Positions 26,500-33,479 of a DNA stretch of 64,000 bases are shown here, one piece after another. Positions within the stretch are counted from its first letter, which is position 1, and each line of letters begins with the position of its first letter. A program made the position numbers and the translations under genes. Below the pieces are notes generated by a model. It worked only from the letters and a program-made list of their open reading frames with translations, was not told where the DNA came from and searched no databases. Source of the DNA: Hymenobacter cellulosivorans (lineage in GTDB: Bacteria; Bacteroidota; Bacteroidia; Cytophagales; Hymenobacteraceae); NCBI RefSeq assembly GCF_022919135.1, contig NZ_CP095049.1, positions 5,026,501 to 5,090,500 on the forward strand, given 5' to 3'.

Positions 26500-26919
26500 A
26501 TGAATCCCGATTACAGTTTGCTCACCACCTGGGCTCAGTGCGACGCCGCCACCGCCGACGTGACCTTCGAGCTCAAAACCTTCACCCACGCCGACTCCGG
26601 CCTGGATTTGGCCGACGACCGGGCCGCCCGCAGCCAGGCCAGCGCCGCGGCAGCCCTGGCCAAGAAAGACAAGGAAATAGCGGCCGCCGAGCGGGATGCC
26701 GCCGCCCCCGGCCTCACCCCCGAGGAGCAGGAAGACGCCGACGACGCCCTGGATCTGCTGCGCCTCCAGCGCAAAAAGATTGTCAAGAACAACCGCGCCA
26801 ACGTCGGCACCGAACGATTTTTGGGCAGCGTGGATGCGGGGCAGGTCCAGACGCAGGTTGATTATTTGAACACGGTGCTGGCTGGTATTGCCGCCCACCG
26901 GGACACGCTCAGCGCCTAA
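26500..26919 (+). CDS. Hypothetical helical protein
   Basis: 139-aa acidic, Ala-rich soluble protein: MNPDYSLLTTWAQCDAATADVTFELKTF at the start, then a long helix-rich section (ARSQASAAAALAKKDKEIAAAERDA, LTPEEQEDADDALDLLRLQRKKIVKNN) and a C-terminal VDYLNTVLAGIAAHRDTL. No known domain recognised; helix content suggests a two- or three-helix bundle. ATG 26500 is the natural start, since the upstream extension runs through AT-rich intergenic DNA. A truncated homologue of its first 20-plus codons exists at 31679. A terminator follows at 26961. Confidence 0.7.
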   Translation: MNPDYSLLTTWAQCDAATADVTFELKTFTHADSGLDLADDRAARSQASAAAALAKKDKEIAAAERDAAAPGLTPEEQEDADDALDLLRLQRKKIVKNNRANVGTERFLGSVDAGQVQTQVDYLNTVLAGIAAHRDTLSA

Positions 26920-26960
26920 GCGGTTTCGGCCCCGGTACGGAGCCGGCAGCATAGCTTCCC

Positions 26961-26998
26961 AAGCGACCCTGGTCTATAAGGCCAGAGTCGCTTTTTTT
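26961..26998 (+). terminator. Rho-independent terminator
   Basis: AGCGACCCTGG and CCAGAGTCGCT form an 11-bp stem with one mismatch around a 7-nt loop, followed by T7. It ends the hypothetical gene at 26919. Confidence 0.75.
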
Positions 26999-26999
26999 G

Positions 27000-27526
27000 T
27001 GGCTGCCCTCCGGCTGCCGTCTGCCGTTGCCCATGAGGAGCACCTGTTACTGGAAATGGTCTTGGCACCAACCCGCGCCGGCCTTTCCTTGCTGCCCAGC
27101 CAACCATACTTATGGGTATTGTCTTTCTTCTGGGTGGGCTCTTTTCCGAAGAAGGCTAAGTGCTTTCTTGCTTCTCCCACCCCGATCAGCAAAAAACATT
27201 GCTGGAAGTCTACATTCAGCCGTAACGAAGCGCACTTACCCATTACTTTTGTGGGACCTTCGCTCAAGAACCAGCTTTACACCGTAGCCCCGGCACGCAG
27301 AAGAACGCACGCCAATAGCGGCATAGGCGTTTACGGAGCGACTCATGCGCTTTACAACGAGAACGTAGTAGGCTCAGAAGACGATGAGCAGAAGGACCTG
27401 TTTTTCCTCACTCCGGGGTAGCACCCACGGCAGCCTAAACACCTGCTGGGGCGAGGAAAACCAGCCCACGCTCGGCGACGAATTTGATTTGTTTAACCCT
27501 TCCCCAACTTCACTTTACCCAAGTAA
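27000..27526 (+). other. Non-coding gap of about 530 bp with a promoter-like copy
   Basis: The long open frame through this segment has no coding character. At 27060-27095 the sequence TTGGCACCAACCCGCGCCGG and following bases closely parallels the promoter region at 28548-28583. The downstream T9SS gene starts at 27527 after a CACTTTACC stretch that may be its -7 element. Nothing else was recognised. Confidence 0.4.
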
Positions 27527-28342
27527 ATGAAAAAAGTACTACTCGCGGCCTGCATCCTGGCTAGCACTGCGGCTTCGGCCCAGGTTACGCTCGAAAATAC
27601 CTATGTGCTGAATTCCCCACTCAATTCGTTTGAGTCCCTGAACCCAATCAAACTTTCCACGGGGGAGACGAAATACGTCAAGTACAACAAGTCAACGCGC
27701 TTGATTACGGTCTACAATGCCAATCATAGCCAGTTTAAGCAGTTTACGCCCCCCGTACCGCCCGCCGGGTATACCAGTACCTATATCGATTATGTGAGTG
27801 ATAAGCTCTTCAATCAGGATGGGGCACTCGAATATGTGGCCTCTTATACAATAGAGGACAATACCTCCGGCACGACGGTAAATTCCGAGTATGTCTACTC
27901 CGAGACGGGAGCCTTACTAGCCCGAAGTGATTCGTCGTATGTCACCGACATCATCAATACTTCAACGGGCACCAAAATGCTCGTGGAGAAGCAGTCTACC
28001 AGCACGTCGAGCGGCAGACGCACCAAAGTTTTGGTATTTGCCTTACCAGGTACGTATACCACACTGAAGGCTCAGAAAGGCCAGAACGATGCGCTGGCCA
28101 TGCCGTACCCGAACCCTGCTACCGAAAGCATGCGCTTGCCTTATTCGGTAAAGGCGGGCACTACTGCGACGCTCCGCATCACGGATGCCGCTGGCCGCCA
28201 GGTCAACACGTACCAAGTCGATTCGACCTTCGACCACTTGGCCCTGGACGTCCGCAAGCTGCACTCCGGGGTCTACTTCTATCAGGTAATTGGAGCCGAT
28301 GGCGCTGCTTCGTCGGCCCGGCGGTTTGTCGTAAGCCACTAA
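27527..28342 (+). CDS. Secreted protein with T9SS type A sorting domain
   Basis: 271-aa protein. Signal peptide MKKVLLAACILASTAASAQ, an unassigned middle region of about 160 residues rich in Tyr, Ser and Thr, and at about 190-271 a T9SS C-terminal domain: MPYPNPATESMRLPY, ATLRITDAAGRQVNTYQV, LALDVRKLHSGVYFYQV. The type IX system exports such proteins across the outer membrane and cleaves or anchors the C-terminal domain. Function of the middle part is unknown. A strong terminator follows immediately. Confidence 0.85.
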   Translation: MKKVLLAACILASTAASAQVTLENTYVLNSPLNSFESLNPIKLSTGETKYVKYNKSTRLITVYNANHSQFKQFTPPVPPAGYTSTYIDYVSDKLFNQDGALEYVASYTIEDNTSGTTVNSEYVYSETGALLARSDSSYVTDIINTSTGTKMLVEKQSTSTSSGRRTKVLVFALPGTYTTLKAQKGQNDALAMPYPNPATESMRLPYSVKAGTTATLRITDAAGRQVNTYQVDSTFDHLALDVRKLHSGVYFYQVIGADGAASSARRFVVSH

Positions 28343-28372
28343 AGGCACCGCATCCTGCTGTACTTAATCTAC

Positions 28373-28408
28373 AGAACAGCCACTACCCGCCCGGGTGGTG
28401 GCTGTTCT
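28373..28408 (+). terminator. Rho-independent terminator
   Basis: 17-bp stem (28373-28389 with 28392-28408; one G-T pair) and CTTTTA after it, 30 nt downstream of the T9SS gene stop. Confidence 0.8.
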
Positions 28409-28547
28409 CTTTTATTCGCGCCGCCAGCACTCGGGTTTGCAGCAGCTGTTTTTAACATTCTTAGGCTTGCCGAATCCGTCTGAAAGGCTGGTGTAGCGGA
28501 ATTACCGCTGCTGCCCCAGCCAGGCGCCGCCTTTTTTGGCAATGGCC

Positions 28548-28578
28548 TTGGCACCAATTCGCCCCGGCCCTACCTTGC
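28548..28578 (+). promoter_or_regulatory. Promoter of the PNPOx-family gene
   Basis: TTGG at 28548 and TACCTTGC at 28571-28578 are separated by about 20 nt, consistent with the Bacteroidota -33/-7 layout; the start codon is 24 nt further on. A similar sequence is present at 27060. Confidence 0.5.
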
Positions 28579-28602
28579 CCTCCCGCCAACCCCCTTTTCC
28601 TC

Positions 28603-29139
28603 ATGGGCAAGCAATACCCGGCCATCAGCGCCGACACCCAGGCCTTTATCGAGCGGCAGCACGTGTTCTTCGTGGGCACGGCCGCCGCAGATGGGCGCGT
28701 CAATATCTCGCCCAAGGGCCAGGATACCTTGCGCGTGCTGGGCCCCAACCGCGTGGCCTGGCTCAACCTGACCGGCAGTGGCAACGAAACCGCCGCCCAC
28801 TTGCGGGAAGTAAACCGCATTACGCTGATGTGGTGTGCCTTTGAGGGCCCGCCCAACATTCTGCGCCTCTACGGCACCGCCGCCGTCTACCACCCCCGCG
28901 ACCCGGAATGGGCCGAGTTGCTGCCGCTGTTTCCGTCTTTGCCCGGGGCCCGGCAGATTCTGGTGGTCGACGTGGACCTGGTGCAGACTTCCTGCGGCAT
29001 GGCCGTGCCGTTCTTCGATTATATGGCCGAGCGCGACGAGCTAAACGACTACATGGACAAGCGCGGCCCCGAGCAGGTCGAGCAATACTGGCACAACCGC
29101 AACACCCGCAGCATCGACGGCAAGCCCACCGGTATCTGA
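28603..29139 (+). CDS. Pyridoxamine 5'-phosphate oxidase-fold flavin-binding protein
   Basis: 178-aa soluble split-barrel protein. It shows the FMN-binding family signature: F(V/I)GTAAADGRVNISPKGQDTLRVLGPNRVAWLNLTGSGNETAAHL, then ITLMWCAFEGPPNILRLYGTAAVY. The C-terminal part, TSCGMAVPFFDYMAERDELNDYM, is typical of the subgroup that acts on unknown flavin-dependent substrates and is not PdxH itself. No signal peptide. ATG 28603 follows the promoter described above. Confidence 0.9.
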   Translation: MGKQYPAISADTQAFIERQHVFFVGTAAADGRVNISPKGQDTLRVLGPNRVAWLNLTGSGNETAAHLREVNRITLMWCAFEGPPNILRLYGTAAVYHPRDPEWAELLPLFPSLPGARQILVVDVDLVQTSCGMAVPFFDYMAERDELNDYMDKRGPEQVEQYWHNRNTRSIDGKPTGI

Positions 29140-29272
29140 GGTGGGCCCCAAGGCTGCGCGGGCTACCGTGCCTCCCCGCTTCCGTGGGAAACCTGGCCCA
29201 TGAGGTAGGCGGGAGCAGGCAGCGTATTACCAGTATATTGCTGGCAGATTACCTGTTCCTATTTCCTATTGC

Positions 29273-29899
29273 ATGACCACGTTAGCCCGCCTCTTTTCCG
29301 ACTCTACCCCTCCCACTGGCTTACAGCCGCTCCTGGTTACCGAGCTGTTTCTGCCGACCGGCCAGCTCATTGCCTGCGACCCGGTGGCTTACTCCAACCC
29401 GCAACCGTTCCGCCAGGCCTGCCCGGCCGGCCGCTACCCGGTTTATATCCACCTGCTGCCCCAGGACTCGTGCATTGCCTATGCCGAAGTGCGCCTGCGC
29501 GAAGCCCCGGTAGCCCGCTGGGAGCTGGCCGTTACAGCCCAACAGGACCCGGCCTCGTTGGGGCCCGATGAGATATTCGGCTACCCCGTCTCGGCGGGCC
29601 TGGGCTGCTTCATGGACTATGCCACCCTGGCCCTGGTCGAACAGCACGATGCCGACCTGCAAGCCGAACTCGGCGACGACTACGTCAGCTATTACGATGA
29701 CTACGTCGACTACTTGCTCTACCCGGCGGCCGGCGACCAGCAGTATTGTACCCTGCAGCCCTACCCCGATCAGGAGAACAACGTGGCCGTGTTTCAGTCG
29801 GGCTACGGCGACGGATTCTACGCTACCTACGTCGGGTTCGATGCCCACGACCAGCCCGTAAAGTACGTCACCCAGTTTATCGACGCCGGCGTTAGCTAA
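29273..29899 (+). CDS. DUF4241-family protein
   Basis: 208-aa acidic soluble protein. Recognisable DUF4241 features: LPTGQLIACDPVAY near residue 30, a central GRYPVYIHL...AYAEVRLREAPVARWELAV, GYPVSAGLGCFMD, and C-terminal NVAVFQSGYGDGFYATYVGFDAHDQPVKYVTQF. The family has no firmly known activity; members often sit near mobile or polymorphic loci and may be immunity-like, which is an inference. It is alone here, with no toxin-like neighbour visible. Confidence 0.75.
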   Translation: MTTLARLFSDSTPPTGLQPLLVTELFLPTGQLIACDPVAYSNPQPFRQACPAGRYPVYIHLLPQDSCIAYAEVRLREAPVARWELAVTAQQDPASLGPDEIFGYPVSAGLGCFMDYATLALVEQHDADLQAELGDDYVSYYDDYVDYLLYPAAGDQQYCTLQPYPDQENNVAVFQSGYGDGFYATYVGFDAHDQPVKYVTQFIDAGVS

Positions 29900-29999
29900 G
29901 CCCCGGGGCCCCAGCCGGCCGCGGGGTGGGGGCTCCGGCTAAAACTCCCCGCACTTTCACCGCTTTGTTCGGCCCCTGGCACCGGTCTTATCCTTATCT

Positions 30000-30212
30000 G
30001 ATGACGCGTATGATGAGTTACCTTTGCATACCGCTGAAGACTCATATTCAGGTTACTTATTCCAAGGCCACTATGCGTTGCTTGTTCTATTCGATACGGA
30101 ACCAACGGTAAACTTATACCGTGCCACCTGGAGAAATCCGGGCAGCGTATTCGTTCTAGCGGAGTGTAGGCTTAGCCGCCCGCATACTTGGTCACGAGCT
30201 ACGCTGCACTAA
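30000..30212 (+). pseudogene. Possible decayed gene fragment
   Basis: Frame DDAYDELPLHTAEDSYSGYL..GHYALLVLFDTEPTVNLYRATWRNPG has protein-like composition but no credible start; it lies in a 360-bp stretch between two convergent genes. Its origin is not recognised. It may be the residue of a gene that was replaced. Confidence 0.3.
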
Positions 30213-30259
30213 TCTCGCGCCAGTAAGATAAAATAATACATTGCAGGTATTATTGATAC

Positions 30260-31480
30260 TTATTTGCTCGCTTTCTTATCATTTAACAATGCTTCCAACT
30301 TATCCTTGGTTTCCGGAATAGCTTGTAGAGTTAATGCTTTTTTGAAACTCTCAATGGCTTTGGTTTTAGCCCCTGTTTCAAGATAAAAGTCACCTAAAGA
30401 ATCATAGCAATTGGCGCTATTTGGATTATTGGCTACGTTAAGCTTAAATAAAGGCTCGGATTTTTTATACTGTTTGGTTCTCATCATTTGATAACCAAGG
30501 TTGTTAACCTGGCTTTCACTTGGCTTGATAATATACCCCATTTGTTCCGATACTCTTTTGTAATGGGCCACCAATAATGATTCCAGATTAAAATTAGGAT
30601 CCTTCAATTCACTGTCATAAATTTTTAACTTATAAAAATCGTATACAAAACGAAGGGCATCATATTCTCCAATCAGCCTTACGGAAGAATGGTCATCGTT
30701 TTCGTAGAATTTGTATTTAAAGCGCAATCCGTTTTCTCTGTTTTTAGCAAGCTCTTTAATGAACGTGATATTGCTACGAATAAGAGACGTAGTACTACTT
30801 GTATCTTTTTGAACACTTAGCGTATCAACTCCTCTTTCCAAACGATTGGCCATCGCCAGGAATAGTTTTTTCCCCTTGTAGGTATGAGCAGGCAAAAGTG
30901 TCTTGGCTTCTTTTACCACCTTCTGGTCGCTCCACCACAACGCCCCGTCAAGAGAAACATACGAGTTAAATAAGTTTGGATTGTGAAGCAGCGTGTTCAC
31001 AACCGTCAGGCCTCCGACCGAGTGACCAATAAGTGTCCTATATGGTGTAGTGGGGTAAGCTGCATCGACGTAAGGGATTAATTCCTTTTCGACAAAAGAC
31101 ATGAACTTCTCACCCTTGCCAACAAAATTAGGAAACTCCTTTTCAGTGCCAGTTGTGAGCTCACTCAGCCTATCAGCCTGTACAATTCCAACTACAATCG
31201 TGGGAGGGCAAAGGCTTGACTCCTCCATATGCTCTATGATACTTACGACGGAGTTGAAATTATCACTTCCATCCAGTAAATAAACCACTGGATAACGCCC
31301 CCGGTCTTTGATTTTACTTCCTCCATTGCTTGTAGGAATATGAATCAACACCGTGCGTTTTTGTCCTAAGATCTTCGAGGAAATAGTCTCCTCAAACCCA
31401 ACAGTTAAGGGGTTACCTCCTTGCGCATTCGCACAGAAATAAGTTAATATAAATGCGCAAAAACAAAGGAAAAACTTCAC
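30260..31480 (-). CDS. Secreted siderophore-esterase-like (esterase D family) hydrolase with C-terminal TPR
   Basis: 406-aa protein from moderately AT-rich DNA. Signal peptide VKFFLCFCAFILTYFCANAQ from a GTG start at 31480; no ATG is available upstream without translating repeats. Core alpha/beta hydrolase: RYPVVYLLDGSDNFN, nucleophile elbow LIGHSVGGLTVV, histidine in YENDDHSSV. This matches the putative-esterase (Fes/IroE, esterase D) family that hydrolyses ferric siderophores or other esters. A C-terminal TPR unit (NSANCYDSLGDFYLETGAKTKAIESFKKAL) is fused. Composition unlike the neighbours suggests recent acquisition. Confidence 0.8.
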   Translation of the reverse strand: MKFFLCFCAFILTYFCANAQGGNPLTVGFEETISSKILGQKRTVLIHIPTSNGGSKIKDRGRYPVVYLLDGSDNFNSVVSIIEHMEESSLCPPTIVVGIVQADRLSELTTGTEKEFPNFVGKGEKFMSFVEKELIPYVDAAYPTTPYRTLIGHSVGGLTVVNTLLHNPNLFNSYVSLDGALWWSDQKVVKEAKTLLPAHTYKGKKLFLAMANRLERGVDTLSVQKDTSSTTSLIRSNITFIKELAKNRENGLRFKYKFYENDDHSSVRLIGEYDALRFVYDFYKLKIYDSELKDPNFNLESLLVAHYKRVSEQMGYIIKPSESQVNNLGYQMMRTKQYKKSEPLFKLNVANNPNSANCYDSLGDFYLETGAKTKAIESFKKALTLQAIPETKDKLEALLNDKKASK

Positions 31481-31571
31481 AGGATTATACAATCTAAAAC
31501 TGTAAACAAACCAATTAACAGCGGCGAAGGTAGGAATAAAAGCCAGAGGAGCATTACTCCCCACAGTCGCC

Positions 31572-31650
31572 CGGCTGGGCCGAGTGCCACCTACGCCGGG
31601 GCGGCTATGCCGCGAGCGTCTGGCACCATTCGCGCACCTCAACGGGCAAG
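31572..31650. repeat. Second copy of the palindrome-associated repeat
   Basis: GCCGAGTGCCACCTACGCCG and the following GGCTATGCCGCGAGCGTC...CGCGCACCTC parallel 25520-25600. The right arm is missing, so this copy is truncated. It precedes the pseudogene at 31679. Confidence 0.5.
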
Positions 31651-31678
31651 CGGCGCGGACGGATTCGCCCTCATTACC

Positions 31679-31738
31679 ATGAATCCTGATTACGGTTGGC
31701 TTACCACCTGGGCCGAGTGCGACGAGGCTACCGCCTAG
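31679..31738 (+). pseudogene. Truncated copy of the 26500 hypothetical gene
   Basis: MNPDYGWLTTWAECDEATA then a TAG stop; similarity to MNPDYSLLTTWAQCDAATADVTF continues past the stop codon (VTFH). The preceding CATTACC bases are also conserved. It is a start-proximal remnant that breaks off within about 30 nt of the stop. Confidence 0.7.
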
Positions 31739-31805
31739 GTCACTTTCCACGTAGGCTACTGCTTGTGTCCCATCCCGGTCCTGCCGTATATCGTTCCCAT
31801 TCCGC

Positions 31806-32228
31806 ATGAAGCTTGCCTTGGCCCTGCTGCCTTACCTGAAAGCCCTGCTGGCCCTGCTACCCGGCACCTGGGTGTTGATTGGCAGCCTGCGCTTGCGGCG
31901 ACAAAACCAGTATTTCCTGGTCCACGGCCGCCAAATCACTGGCCGCGTCACCAGCATCAACGCCAGCCAGGGCCAGCGCGGCACTGCTTACCGAGCCCAG
32001 ATCAGCTACCACCCGCCCGAAGCGGCCACCCCCCAAACCACCACCCTGTTCGTTGACGCCGACTGCTTCGAGGGAGCCTATATGCGCCTCTATTATGACC
32101 CCCAACGGCCTACCCAGGTATCCCTGGCCGAAGACGTAGCCCCGCACAAAGAGCTCATTCCCCTCCTGGTTGGCGGTTTTCTCTTTGTCGGCGGCTTGCT
32201 CTATGCCCTCTCCCTGTTTACCACCTGA
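31806..32228 (+). CDS. DUF3592-like membrane protein C
   Basis: 140-aa protein with two membrane helices (about residues 5-28 and 118-137) framing a beta domain: YFLVHGRQITGRVTSINASQGQRGTAYRAQISYHPP, TLFVDADCFEGAYMRLYYDPQRPTQVSLAED. This is the classic DUF3592 plan. The end, HKELIPLLVGGFLFVGGLLYALSLFTT, reappears in the fragment at 37341, showing a recent paralogue. Role unknown. Confidence 0.75.
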   Translation: MKLALALLPYLKALLALLPGTWVLIGSLRLRRQNQYFLVHGRQITGRVTSINASQGQRGTAYRAQISYHPPEAATPQTTTLFVDADCFEGAYMRLYYDPQRPTQVSLAEDVAPHKELIPLLVGGFLFVGGLLYALSLFTT

Positions 32229-32305
32229 GCCCCCTACTGGGCACCCCGTACCCTTCTTGGTCCACCGGGTCTTTTAGGAGCAGATATGCCCCCGGCCGGG
32301 CGGTC

Positions 32306-32521
32306 CTAGGCCTGGTCGTGCTCCCGCAGATACGCCAGTACGTGCCCGAGCGTCATGTGGCCCCGGGCAATGCGCGTCAGCAGGCTTCGCTCGTAAGGAA
32401 GCAGCACCCGTTGGGTGTCCTGGGTCAGGAGTAGGGCTTCTATGGTGAGTTGGTGAAACCCTTGTTCGGTACTCAGCAACGAGGGCTGCTGGCTTAGCCA
32501 CAATAGAAGTAAGAATTGCAT
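32306..32521 (-). CDS. Small hypothetical protein
   Basis: 71-aa protein starting at ATG 32521 (TTG 32527 also possible). N-terminal hydrophobic residues MQFLLLLWLSQQPSLL, then LTIEALLLTQDTQRVLLPYERSLLTRIARGHMTLGHVLAYLREHD. The LLPYE..LL..I..G..TLG.VLA.L pattern looks like a conserved short helical protein in Hymenobacter, remembered rather than checked. Convergent with the preceding gene. Confidence 0.45.
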   Translation of the reverse strand: MQFLLLLWLSQQPSLLSTEQGFHQLTIEALLLTQDTQRVLLPYERSLLTRIARGHMTLGHVLAYLREHDQA

Positions 32522-32679
32522 AGACAAAAGTCAGCTTCCCAAAGGCCACCCGCAAGCTCAACAACTTGAGCATTAGGACCAACCCAGACTTTACCTAGTT
32601 AAACTCCTATTTAGAGCCGATAAAAAAACCGCTAGCCTGAGCCATAACGTATGGAATAGTCCTACCAGCCCCTGCGCTT

Positions 32680-32988
32680 ATGAAGACCTCGCTCCAGCAC
32701 TTGCAAGCAGCCCACCGGGACCAGAACATGCCCTTGGCCGCCCACCTTCTCTGTTCGCTCGTCCAGGAGCAGCACCCGACCACCCTGCTGACTATTCCGC
32801 AACAACGGCAATTTGCCCGGTGCTGCCAGCATCTGGTCTACGACACCCCCTGCACCCCGGGGGGCATGCGCCTGCTCTTGTCGGCGGAGGTTTGCTTCAA
32901 CTATGCGTATGGCAGCCCCGGGCAGATGGGGGCCCGGGGCTGCTGCCGACACCCGCGCCAGGATGTCATGAAAGAGGCCTGTGCCTAG
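32680..32988 (+). CDS. Small hypothetical protein, Cys-rich
   Basis: 102-aa protein, MKTSLQHLQAAHRDQNMPLAAHLLC, with six or more cysteines in the second half. Codon use (GC-rich third positions) resembles local coding DNA, which is the main support. No homology recognised. The C-terminal Arg/Gly/Cys-rich end looks less convincing and might be read-through. Confidence 0.4.
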   Translation: MKTSLQHLQAAHRDQNMPLAAHLLCSLVQEQHPTTLLTIPQQRQFARCCQHLVYDTPCTPGGMRLLLSAEVCFNYAYGSPGQMGARGCCRHPRQDVMKEACA

Positions 32989-33125
32989 AGCTTTAGGGTA
33001 AAACCCGCTCGTGGCACAACCTAAGATGCCTATGCAGAGCCCCGGCTTTTGCGTTTGTTCGGGGCTGTGGCTCTGGTCGATTTTTTTGCCCTGCCCCCGG
33101 CCAGCCCCAGCCCCTGACCCAAGCC

Positions 33126-33320
33126 TGGGGCGTATATCTGGGTTGCTGCCAGCCTGCTGCGGGCGCGGTGCTGCTTTTCTACCCCACCCCCGATGCAGGC
33201 TTCTACGCCGAGCTGCACTACCCGCCCGCCTCCCTCGACAACGTGCGGCCCCAGGACTTCACCACCACCCTGCCTCTGCGCACCGAACTTGCCCTGTGGC
33301 AACCCACGACACTTGAATAA
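33126..33320 (+). pseudogene. Possible C-terminal remnant
   Basis: Frame QPAAGAVLLFYPTPDAGFYAE then LHYPPASLDNVRPQDFTTTLPLRTELALWQP ends in TAA at 33318. It has protein-like content but no start in frame, and upstream coding quality fades. Interpreted as the 3' end of a lost gene. Confidence 0.3.
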
Positions 33321-33419
33321 GTACCATCGCCTGCTGCGCTGGATGGGGTGCATGCTGGATTGGTTTTTCTGTAAGGCGCAAGCAGTACATAAAGTAGATT
33401 ACTGCTGTGCGGCAATGCA

Positions 33420-33427
33420 TACCTTTA
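33420..33427 (+). promoter_or_regulatory. -7 element of the repeat-protein gene
   Basis: TACCTTTA, 52 nt before ATG 33480; fits the Bacteroidota -7 consensus. Confidence 0.4.
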
Positions 33428-33479
33428 GCAGCATCTGCTGCCAAGGCTTTCGTGCTTTGCAGCTCATATTTTCTTCTCT

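Noticed and set aside
26920..27421. Extended open frame after the hypothetical gene
   Set aside because: Crosses a terminator and a promoter-like segment; codon composition is not like local genes.
28548..28564. TTGGCACCAATTCGC resembling a sigma-54 -24/-12 promoter
   Set aside because: GG to GC spacing is 9 nt instead of 10 and TTGC is missing; a primary-sigma reading with TACCTTGC fits better. The similar 6271 segment is part of a terminator arm.
31481..31807. N-terminal extension of the esterase
   Set aside because: It would translate dispersed repeats and the reverse strand of a pseudogene; the signal peptide begins at the GTG 31480.
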